From contig QAMX01000005.1 of the NCBI GenBank assembly GCA_003149835.1, positions 1 through 21,214 on the forward strand: a DNA stretch of 21,214 nucleotides. Reading direction: 5' to 3'. The notes below the pieces were generated by a model. That model ran no database searches. It was not told where the DNA came from and saw nothing but the letters and a program-made list of their open reading frames with translations. The translations under genes and the position numbers were made by a program. The stretch's first letter is position 1. Each line of letters starts with the position of its first letter. Below, piece after piece: positions 1 through 6,231 of the stretch. This stretch comes from Clostridiales bacterium (GTDB lineage: Bacteria; Bacillota; Clostridia; Oscillospirales; QAMX01).

Positions 1-1238
1 AGCATGAGCTTATTTTTGACGACCGGCGCGCCGCACGCCGCGTCGAACTGCGCGAGCTTTTCAAAAAACGCTCCCTCCGCGAGGGGCGGAACGGTAAAGC
101 CGCCGTCGAAAATGCTGACGTTGGCGCGGTCGATCGGCTCGATTTCACCGAACACCGCGCGCGCGGCTGCGAACGCCTGCTCCGGCTCCTGCGCGTTAAA
201 GCGGACAAAATACTGATGCTCGACCTTGCGGCAGTCGGCGATTCTCGACGGCTCGGCGCCGCCCCAGTCCATCCATTTGCGGGCGCGCTGATGCTTGGCG
301 GCGTCGATAACGTCTGCGACGATGGCGCTGGCCGTCGGCAGCTTGCCGGCGCCGCGGCCGTAGAACATGACCTCGTCCACGGAATCGCCCTTGACGATGA
401 TGCCGTTGAACACGCCGTCAATGGTCGCCAGCGGCGATTCGTTGGGGATCAGATATGGCGCGACGGAAATATAAATTTGTTCGTTTTCCAGCCGCTTGGC
501 GCGGCCGAGCAGCTTGATCTTGCGGCCGAGCGCGTCGCCGAAGGCGATGTCCTCCGGCGCGATATTCTGAATGCCCTCGATCTTGACCATTTCGGGATAG
601 ATGTGAAAGCCGAACGAAAGCGCGCTAAGAATACAGATCTTCCGGCAGGCGTCGTCGCCCTGAATGTCCGCGGTCGGGTTGGCCTCGGCGTAGCCGAGCG
701 CCTGCGCTTCTTTGAGCGCCTCGTCAAAGGTCAGGCCGGCCTTAATCATCCTGGTCAGGACATAATTGGTCGTTCCGTTGAGGATGCCGTATATCTCGGT
801 GATGACGTTTGCGGCGAGGCACTGGTTGATCGGGCGGATGACGGGGATCCCGCCGCCCACAGAGGCCTCGAACAGATAGTTGACGTTCTTGTCCGCGGCG
901 AGCGCAAAAAACTCCACCGCATGCTTGGCGACAAGCTCCTTATTCGACGTGACCACGTTCTTGCCCGCCAGAAGCGCGCGCTTTGTAAAATCATAGGCCA
1001 CGCCGCTGCCGCCGATGGTCTCGACGACGGTCGAAACCTCGGGGTCGTTTTCAATAATGGAAAAATCCTTGATCATCTTATCCTGATACGGGCTGTCGGG
1101 AAAATCGCGGACGTCGAGGATATACTTGACGTAAACATCCTGCCCAGCGCGCGCCGAGATCATCTTCTGATGCTGTTCAATGATATCGGCCACGCCGCTG
1201 CCGACGACTCCGTAGCCCATGATCGCAACACCGGCCAT
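1..1238 (-). CDS. hom: Homoserine dehydrogenase, 3' end beyond the window
   Basis: NAD(P)-dependent reduction of aspartate semialdehyde to homoserine, a cytoplasmic step in threonine, methionine and isoleucine synthesis. Reading leftward from an ATG at 1238-1236, 412 complete codons are visible. The N-terminus (MAGVAIMGYGVVGSGVADII) carries the Rossmann glycine motif, G8-Y-G-V-V-G13. Downstream, NVVTSNKELVAKH and YLFEASVGGGIPVI are the substrate-domain signatures, followed by GILNGTTNYVLTRM and EAQALGYAEANPTADIQGDD, both highly diagnostic of the family. From about residue 340 the sequence looks like the C-terminal ACT domain, usually the site of threonine feedback. The family is commonly about 400-440 residues, so only a short tail should be missing. 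The ribosome binding site is GGGAG, 8-10 nt before the ATG. A near-consensus promoter lies 142 nt upstream of the start codon, so the gene is probably transcribed alone or as a lead gene. Confidence 0.96.
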   Translation of the reverse strand, partial: MAGVAIMGYGVVGSGVADIIEQHQKMISARAGQDVYVKYILDVRDFPDSPYQDKMIKDFSIIENDPEVSTVVETIGGSGVAYDFTKRALLAGKNVVTSNKELVAKHAVEFFALAADKNVNYLFEASVGGGIPVIRPINQCLAANVITEIYGILNGTTNYVLTRMIKAGLTFDEALKEAQALGYAEANPTADIQGDDACRKICILSALSFGFHIYPEMVKIEGIQNIAPEDIAFGDALGRKIKLLGRAKRLENEQIYISVAPYLIPNESPLATIDGVFNGIIVKGDSVDEVMFYGRGAGKLPTASAIVADVIDAAKHQRARKWMDWGGAEPSRIADCRKVEHQYFVRFNAQEPEQAFAAARAVFGEIEPIDRANVSIFDGGFTVPPLAEGAFFEKLAQFDAACGAPVVKNKLM

Positions 1239-1324
1239 TCGGTTCACTCCCTGTATATATTTGTGAAATCGGCGGCCGGAAATCCGCTGTGCGGAGAGCG
1301 GCTGAGGCGCGCCGTTGATATCGC

Positions 1325-1346
1325 CGCGCCGGCGCTAACCGGCGCG
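1325..1346 (-). other. Perfect 8-bp hairpin in the hom leader
   Basis: CGCGCCGG (1325-1332) and CCGGCGCG (1339-1346) are perfect inverted repeats around a 6-nt loop. The hairpin sits in the transcribed leader of hom, about 30 nt after the predicted start site. A second small hairpin (CCGAA...TTCGG) lies closer to the promoter. No U-run follows on the minus strand and no leader peptide or known riboswitch core was recognised, so a regulatory role is only a possibility. GC-rich DNA makes chance hairpins common. Confidence 0.35.
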
Positions 1347-1379
1347 CTTTTCAATCCGAAATCAGTTCGGACGCCTGTT

Positions 1380-1408
1380 ATTATACCATATACCGCGCCA
1401 TATCACAA
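1380..1408 (-). promoter_or_regulatory. Sigma-A promoter of hom
   Basis: On the minus strand, -35 TTGTGA (1408-1403) is followed by exactly 17 nt and -10 TATAAT (1385-1380). A TG one base before the -10 makes it an extended -10 promoter. Transcription would start near 1373 and leave a leader of about 135 nt before the hom ATG. The assignment rests on sequence match and position only. Confidence 0.75.
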
Positions 1409-1476
1409 GAGAATATTTTATTTTTGGGAGAAAAACGCCGCCGGAAACGGATTTGGGCCGCGAAAGACGAAAGCCC

Positions 1477-1505
1477 TTTCCTTTTTATGTGTTTTGCGGT
1501 ATAAT
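1477..1505 (+). promoter_or_regulatory. Probable promoter of the membrane-protein gene
   Basis: A perfect TATAAT (1500-1505) stands 41 nt before the ATG at 1547. The best -35 at 17-nt spacing is TTTCCT (1477-1482), a weak match. With the hom promoter this makes a divergent pair about 70 bp apart. The rest of the 308-bp gap (1239-1546) is the hom leader and this promoter; no gene is seen in it. Confidence 0.5.
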
Positions 1506-1546
1506 ATAAAAGAAGTTTTCCGCGAGGGATAGGAGAGGAAAAGGCC

Positions 1547-2083
1547 ATGAACAAAACAGGGGATTCGCGCGAGCAGACCCTGCTGGTCTGGAAATGCGCG
1601 GCCGTCAATTTGATATGGATCGCGGCGTTCAGCGTTCTGTCGGTGTTTTTGACGAGCGTCGTCTTTGCGGTCGCGTTCAAGCAGGTGCTCGACGGTATCG
1701 AGCTCAGCGGAGGCAAGGCCGCGGTTCAGCTGTTTCTCGAAGGCGCGAGCTATGCGCTGTTTCTGCTGACCGTTTCGCTGTCGGCCTTTCTGCGCGGAAA
1801 AAGGCGTTCCAAACGTCCGAAACCGTCGAAAGACGTCTTTCTGCGCGGCGTTTTTCTGGCCATGGCGATCGCTGTGCTGCCCGCGCTGCTGCTGTTTCAC
1901 CTGACGGATCCGTTGGCGAACAGGACGCTGCTGTTTTTGTACATGCCGTTTGTCTGTCTGACAGACGGCCTGGGTTTTACGCAGCTTTCGGTGATGCTGA
2001 CGGCGTTTGTCGCCGCCGGTTCGCAATATCTGACCTATTGGCTCGGTTCGGCGCTTCGCAGAAGACGCGACGAGCGCGAGTGA
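1547..2083 (+). CDS. Unrecognised integral membrane protein
   Basis: A 178-residue protein that I do not recognise. The ATG is preceded by a good ribosome binding site (AGGAGAGG, 1531-1538). Hydrophobic segments lie at about residues 18-44, 62-82, 98-119 and 127-167; the last is long enough for two spans, giving four or five in all. A strongly basic loop (GKRRSKRPKPSK, about 84-95) and a basic/acidic tail (RRRRDERE) should both be cytoplasmic by the positive-inside rule. There is no catalytic motif. It stands alone between hom (divergent) and the uppP promoter. Codon use, with mostly G or C in third positions, matches the neighbours, so it is probably resident. Function is unknown. Confidence 0.8.
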   Translation: MNKTGDSREQTLLVWKCAAVNLIWIAAFSVLSVFLTSVVFAVAFKQVLDGIELSGGKAAVQLFLEGASYALFLLTVSLSAFLRGKRRSKRPKPSKDVFLRGVFLAMAIAVLPALLLFHLTDPLANRTLLFLYMPFVCLTDGLGFTQLSVMLTAFVAAGSQYLTYWLGSALRRRRDERE

Positions 2084-2097
2084 AGCGCAAAAAGAAT

Positions 2098-2126
2098 TTG
2101 AATTATGCGGGGAAATATGGTATAAT
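2098..2126 (+). promoter_or_regulatory. Strong promoter for the uppP leader
   Basis: TTGAAT (2098-2103), a 17-nt spacer and TATAAT (2121-2126), with an extended -10 TG at 2118-2119. It is among the best promoters in the window. The start site should be near 2132-2133, about 310 nt before uppP. The -35 begins 15 nt after the stop codon of the upstream gene. Confidence 0.8.
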
Positions 2127-2132
2127 ATTTTG

Positions 2133-2445
2133 GAAACCGCGCCGCCGGTTTGCGCACGGACGGGCGGTCGCCGGCGGCGGCGTGGTATAAAATTTAAACG
2201 GATGCGGCGCGTTTGCCGCGGGGCGGCGGGTTTCCGCCGCTTGCTTAACGATCGTTCCGAGGGCCGGCGCGGCTGACGACAGGCCGCGCGCGGGGTTGTT
2301 GTTTTCATTTTTTGATCTATGAGCCGGCGACGCGCGCGGAGCGACGGAAATCCGCCTGAGAGACAGGGACATTTTCGGGAGGGCCGCCGCGTAGATATGA
2401 AACAAAAGTTTTTTAAAACGGACTAAAATAAGGCGGTAGTTGAAC
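2133..2445 (+). other. Long, hairpin-rich untranslated leader (or small RNA plus leader)
   Basis: Non-coding stretch of about 310 nt between the promoter and uppP. Perfect hairpins in order are AAACCG/CGGTTT (2134-2151), GCGGC/GCCGC (2204-2219), GCGGCGG/CCGCCGC with a 4-nt loop (2223-2240) and GCGCGGC/GCCGCGC (2267-2289). The last is followed by a T-rich tract to 2313. A fifth element at 2315-2396 is closed by a 7-bp helix. I compared it by eye with T-box, TPP, SAM, cobalamin, glycine, c-di-GMP, c-di-AMP, SRP RNA and tRNA signatures and found no convincing match. It could be a novel leader, a separate small RNA, or simply GC-rich spacer. Confidence 0.45.
2267..2313 (+). terminator. Possible intrinsic terminator or attenuator before uppP
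   Basis: A 7-bp GC-only stem (GCGCGGC 2267-2273, GCCGCGC 2283-2289, 9-nt loop) is followed after a 6-nt GC spacer by a T-rich tract ending in six T's at 2308-2313. The spacer between stem and T-tract is longer than in a textbook terminator. If active, it would make 2133-2313 a roughly 180-nt RNA and put uppP under attenuation. Confidence 0.35.
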
Positions 2446-3261
2446 ATGACGCTTCCCATTGCCCTGCTGTTTGGGCTGGTTCAGGGGCTGACGGAGTTTC
2501 TGCCCGTTTCCAGCTCCGGCCATCTGGCCATTCTCTCTATGCTGACTCTGGAAAATTCGGATCTGTTTTTCCCGATTCTCCTGCATGTGGCGACGTTTCT
2601 CGCCGTCTGCGCCGTATTTTATAAAGACATCTGGGCGCTGCTGCGCGAGCTGTTTCTGTTCATCCCCGATACGCTGAAAAAGCGCGCGCCGCGCGACCCG
2701 GCGCACAGGCATATGCTGGGGATGATGATTCTGTCGCTGCTGCCGCTGATTCCGGTCGTGTTCTTTAAAGATAAAATAGAAGCGCTGTTTAATACGCCGT
2801 GGCTGATTGGGCTTGCGCTCTGCGTGACGGCGGTGCTGCTCGTGCTGGCCGACCGCTTCGGCCGCGGGACGAAAACCGTCGGAACGATGACGGCGCGCGA
2901 CGCCGTGATCATCGGCCTTGTCCAGATGATCGCCGTCATTCCGGGCATCTCGCGCTCCGGCGCGACGATGACGGCGGCGCTGTTCTGCGGCATGACTCGG
3001 GAAGATTCGGTGAAATACTCGTTTGTTCTCAGCCTGCCGACGATTCTGGCCGCCGCGGTGCTGGAATTCGCGGACGTGGTGGGAACCGGCGTCGATCCGG
3101 CGCTGCTGCTGCCGTATGCCGCCGGCTTTGTGGTCGCGGCGGTGACCGGCTATCTGGCGATTGGGCTGGTGAAGCTGATTTCCAAAAACGGAAAGCTGAA
3201 AATCTTTTCCTTTTACTGCGCGGCGCTGGCCGCGGGGCTGTTCCTCTCGTATCTGTTCTGA
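2446..3261 (+). CDS. uppP: Undecaprenyl-diphosphatase
   Basis: Integral membrane phosphatase (BacA/UppP family) that converts undecaprenyl diphosphate to undecaprenyl phosphate, recycling the lipid carrier of peptidoglycan and other wall polymers. Overproduction in other bacteria gives bacitracin resistance. The protein is about 271 residues, the usual length. Signature motifs are visible: QGLTEFLPVSSSGH near the N-terminus and PGISRSGATMTAALFCGM in the middle, which together form the active site. Several hydrophobic spans alternate with short charged loops. ATG at 2446 is chosen because AAGGCGG (2430-2436) lies 9 nt upstream; a TTG at 2440 is in frame but only 3 nt from it. ftsK follows after 52 nt, so the two are probably cotranscribed. 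Confidence 0.96.
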   Translation: MTLPIALLFGLVQGLTEFLPVSSSGHLAILSMLTLENSDLFFPILLHVATFLAVCAVFYKDIWALLRELFLFIPDTLKKRAPRDPAHRHMLGMMILSLLPLIPVVFFKDKIEALFNTPWLIGLALCVTAVLLVLADRFGRGTKTVGTMTARDAVIIGLVQMIAVIPGISRSGATMTAALFCGMTREDSVKYSFVLSLPTILAAAVLEFADVVGTGVDPALLLPYAAGFVVAAVTGYLAIGLVKLISKNGKLKIFSFYCAALAAGLFLSYLF

Positions 3262-3313
3262 CGGATTCGGCCCAAGCATGGGATGTAACAAACGATAAGG
3301 TGGGAGAAAAGCG

Positions 3314-6004
3314 TTGGCTGCACAGAAGAAGAAAACGGCGGCTGCGGCGAGAAAAGCGCCGCCTGCAAAACGAAAGTCCGACGGCGGCGGGACGGCGGCG
3401 GCCGTCATCATTCTGCTCGTTACGGCCGTTCTGCTGTTGATCGGTTTCTTTGCGAGCGACGCGGCCGTTCTCGGCCTGATCTGCGACTGCGTAAAATACC
3501 TGTTCGGCGCCGGCTTTTTTACGCTGCCGTTTGTGCTGATCCTGCTGGCGCTGGATCTGCTGCTGCATTTTAAAAAGAAGAAAAACGTCTTCCGCTGCGT
3601 GACGGTTTGCCTGATCCCGTTTTTCGTCGGCGCCGTCGCGCATGTGTTCACCGCTTCGGCCCGCTATCCATCCGCAGCCGCTCTGCTTGCCGACGGGCTG
3701 GTTTACAAGAGCGGCGGCCTGATCGCAGGCGGTCTTTCCGAGCTTCTGATCCGCGCGATCTCGCGGCTGGGGGCGGGCATCGTGCTGATGCTGCTGTTTG
3801 CGCTCGATGTTCTGTATGCGCTCAACGTGACGATTACCCAGCTCGCCGCCTCGGCGGGAGACCGTTTGGAGCGCGCAAAGGACAAAACCGTCGAGCAGCG
3901 CGCCTACCGCCGCGCGGAACGGGAGCGGATGCGCGCCGCCGAAGAGGCGCGGCAGCCCGCGGCATTTTCGCCTACGGCGCCTGCGGCGAGGAGCCGCAAA
4001 TCCATCGATATCCCGCTGGACGCGAAACGAAAGATCGATATCCCGCTCGACGGCTATTCCTCGGCGCCGGAGGGGGCGTTTACGCTGCCGGCGGACGAGC
4101 CAAAACCGTCCGCTGCGCCGGTTTCCGTAGCGGAACCGCCAAAGCCCGCGCGGGAGGAGGTCAAGGCGACGCCGCTGAAAACCGAGCCCCGCCCGCAGGA
4201 ATCTGCGCCCGCTGAGGAGGAAGAGCTGCCGCTCGGCGTCGGCGGCGGTTTTATGGCGCCGCCGCTGATCAAGGGCGTCGCGCCGCCGCCGGCGGTGCGG
4301 CCAGAAGTGTTTCAGCCGGTTCAGCCGCAGCCCGTGGAGAAGAGCGCGCGCGAGCGGATGAAAACAAGCATGACGCAGGACGAACTGGAAGAGGAAATCG
4401 CGCAGGTCGGCGCGGAAGCGGAGGCGCCTGTCGCGCCGGAATACACGCTGCCGCCCATCGAGCTGCTGAAAACCGAACCGCCGACAAATTTGGAAGGCGC
4501 CGAAGCGGAGATGCGCCACAACGCGGATAAACTCATCGGCACCCTGACCAGCTTTAACATCGAAGCGCAGATCGTCGCGGTCACGCGCGGACCGACGGTC
4601 ACGCGCTATGAGGTGCAGCTGTCCAGCGGGACGCGGTCGTCGCGGCTGACAGCGCTCGCCGACGATATCGCCCTCGCCCTCGCCGCCCAGTCGATCCGCA
4701 TCGCGCCGATTCCCAACAAGTCGGCGATCGGTATCGAGGTGCCCAATAAGGTCGTGACCACGGTTTTCCTGCGCGACGTGATTGAGTCGCGCGAGTTTAA
4801 GGAGAGCCGCTCGCAGGTCACCTTTGCGCTCGGCAAGGATATCGCCGGCAATCCGGTCGTCTCGGACATCGCGCGCCTGCCGCATATGCTCGTCGGCGGC
4901 ACGACGAACTCCGGCAAGTCGGTCTGTATTAACTCCCTGCTCATCAGCCTGATCTATAAATCCAAGCCGGAAGAGGTTCGCCTGATTCTGATCGACCCGA
5001 AGATGGTCGAGTTCGCCTCCTACAACGGCATCCCGCACCTGCTGATTCCCGTCGTTACCGACCCGAAAAAGGCCGCGGGCGCTCTGCAATGGGCGGTCAT
5101 GGAGATGATGCAGCGCTACAAGCGCTTCAACGAGCTCGGCGTCCGCAATTTCAGCGAATATAACGAGGAGTGCGACCGGCTCAACAGCGCCGCCGCCGAG
5201 GAGGAAGCGCCGTTTGCGCTCAGCGACGAGGAGGAAAACGGCGAGACCGTCCGGGAGGAAACGCCGCGCTTTGAAAAGATGGCGCGCATCGTCATCGTCA
5301 TCGACGAGCTGGCCGACCTGATGATCGTCTCGCCCGGCGAGGTGGAGGAATCGATCTGCCGCATCGCGCAGATGGCGCGCGCCGCCGGCATGCACCTGAT
5401 CGTGGCGACGCAGCGGCCCTCCGCCGACGTGATTACCGGCCTGATGAAGGCGAACATCCCTTCGCGCATCGCCTTTTCGGTCGCCAGCGGCCTGGAATCG
5501 AGGATCATCCTCGATCAGATCGGCGCGGAGCGGCTGATCGGCCGCGGCGACATGCTCTTTTCGCCGATCGGCGCCAACAAGCCCGTGCGCATTCAGGGCT
5601 GTCTGGTCACCAGCGCCGAGATCGACGCCGTCGTGCAGTACGTCAAGAACGAAAATCCGGTCTCCTATTCGGACGACGTCATCGCCCAGATCGATAAAAA
5701 CGCCCAGAACGCCGGAAACGGCAAGGGCAAGGGCCGCGCCGCCTCGCGCGACGACGGAGACGCCGACGACGTGGACGAGCTGTTCAACGACGCGGTGAGC
5801 ATCGCCGTCGAGAGCGGCCGGGTTTCCACCTCGATGCTGCAAAGCCGCCTGAAACTCGGTTACGCCCGCGCGGCGAGAATCGTCGATCAGATGGAAAGCT
5901 GCGGCATCATCGGCCCGTTTGAGGGGCAGAAGCCGCGCCAGATCCTGATCTCCAAAGAGGATTGGGCGGAAATGCGCTACCGGCGCGAGAATCTCGACGG
6001 CTGA
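3314..6004 (+). CDS. ftsK: FtsK/SpoIIIE-family DNA translocase
   Basis: Membrane-anchored ATPase that pumps chromosomal DNA through the closing septum or into the spore. It is 896 residues. About four N-terminal membrane segments lie near residues 27-47, 63-86, 92-112 and 150-172. A Pro/Ala/Glu-rich linker follows (about 190-440), then the RecA-like motor with Walker A GTTNSGKS (529-536) and Walker B IVIVIDELADLM (D664, E665). RPSADVITGLMKANIPSRIAF comes next in the motor, and the C-terminal winged-helix gamma domain (VSTSMLQSRLKLGYARAARI) reads DNA polarity sequences. The start is TTG at 3314, supported by GGGAG 7 nt upstream. Oddities are an acidic insertion at about 620-652, just before Walker B, and a duplicated IDIPLD motif in the linker (231-236, 241-246). 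SpoIIIE is the sporulation paralogue and sequence alone does not separate the two. Confidence 0.96.
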   Translation: MAAQKKKTAAAARKAPPAKRKSDGGGTAAAVIILLVTAVLLLIGFFASDAAVLGLICDCVKYLFGAGFFTLPFVLILLALDLLLHFKKKKNVFRCVTVCLIPFFVGAVAHVFTASARYPSAAALLADGLVYKSGGLIAGGLSELLIRAISRLGAGIVLMLLFALDVLYALNVTITQLAASAGDRLERAKDKTVEQRAYRRAERERMRAAEEARQPAAFSPTAPAARSRKSIDIPLDAKRKIDIPLDGYSSAPEGAFTLPADEPKPSAAPVSVAEPPKPAREEVKATPLKTEPRPQESAPAEEEELPLGVGGGFMAPPLIKGVAPPPAVRPEVFQPVQPQPVEKSARERMKTSMTQDELEEEIAQVGAEAEAPVAPEYTLPPIELLKTEPPTNLEGAEAEMRHNADKLIGTLTSFNIEAQIVAVTRGPTVTRYEVQLSSGTRSSRLTALADDIALALAAQSIRIAPIPNKSAIGIEVPNKVVTTVFLRDVIESREFKESRSQVTFALGKDIAGNPVVSDIARLPHMLVGGTTNSGKSVCINSLLISLIYKSKPEEVRLILIDPKMVEFASYNGIPHLLIPVVTDPKKAAGALQWAVMEMMQRYKRFNELGVRNFSEYNEECDRLNSAAAEEEAPFALSDEEENGETVREETPRFEKMARIVIVIDELADLMIVSPGEVEESICRIAQMARAAGMHLIVATQRPSADVITGLMKANIPSRIAFSVASGLESRIILDQIGAERLIGRGDMLFSPIGANKPVRIQGCLVTSAEIDAVVQYVKNENPVSYSDDVIAQIDKNAQNAGNGKGKGRAASRDDGDADDVDELFNDAVSIAVESGRVSTSMLQSRLKLGYARAARIVDQMESCGIIGPFEGQKPRQILISKEDWAEMRYRRENLDG

Positions 6005-6075
6005 CGGCCATCGCCGGACTCCGGCCGGGTTTTGAGGGGTGTTGCGTCCCGGCCGGAAGCGTCCGCGGGCGTGAG

Positions 6076-6120
6076 CTTCGCCTGCGGCGCGTAAGAGGCG
6101 CAGCGACGGAGAAGTTTTTT
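6076..6120 (+). terminator. Probable intrinsic terminator after ftsK
   Basis: An imperfect stem opens with CTTC (6076-6079) and closes with GAAG (6111-6114); an inner GCGC/GCGC helix lies around 6087-6102. Six T's follow immediately (6115-6120). The stem has mismatches, but its position 70-110 nt after the ftsK stop fits the end of a uppP-ftsK unit. Confidence 0.5.
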
Positions 6121-6181
6121 CCGTTTGCGGCGGAGCCGCCTGACTTCAAACCCAAATCACAGCCATTGGCATTGCCTATTC

Positions 6182-6203
6182 CGCCCGAAGCGGGTTTCGG
6201 GCG
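6182..6203 (+). other. Perfect 8-bp hairpin upstream of the SIS gene
   Basis: CGCCCGAA (6182-6189) and TTCGGGCG (6196-6203) pair perfectly around a 6-nt loop. The hairpin ends 13 nt before the AGGAG ribosome binding site of the SIS gene, so it leaves that site free. No T-run follows. No convincing promoter was found between the ftsK terminator and this gene; the remainder of 6121-6231 holds nothing else recognisable. Confidence 0.4.
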
Positions 6204-6231
6204 CATTCAAAATAAAAGGAGAACAATCAAT

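Noticed and set aside
216..1532. A 438-codon plus-strand frame over the hom region
   Set aside because: It is antisense to homoserine dehydrogenase, which has clear motifs in the opposite frame.
2353..2370. CTGAGA in the uppP leader as a TPP riboswitch core
   Set aside because: The rest of the TPP consensus is absent, and uppP is not a thiamine gene.
2315..2396. A tRNA gene, suggested by the 7-bp closing helix and length of 82 nt
   Set aside because: No T arm (GGTTCGA-type) precedes the 3' strand and no anticodon arm of normal geometry can be drawn.
3029..5842. A 937-codon open frame on the minus strand opposite uppP and ftsK
   Set aside because: It runs antisense to two genes with full family signatures. 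The product is an Arg/His/Asp-rich low-quality sequence without domains; such mirror frames are expected in GC-rich DNA with G/C third positions.
5962..6231. Long N-terminal extension of the SIS protein starting inside ftsK
   Set aside because: It would overlap ftsK, run through the terminator and hairpin, and add unconserved Arg/Pro-rich sequence; the ATG at 6232 has AGGAG at good distance.
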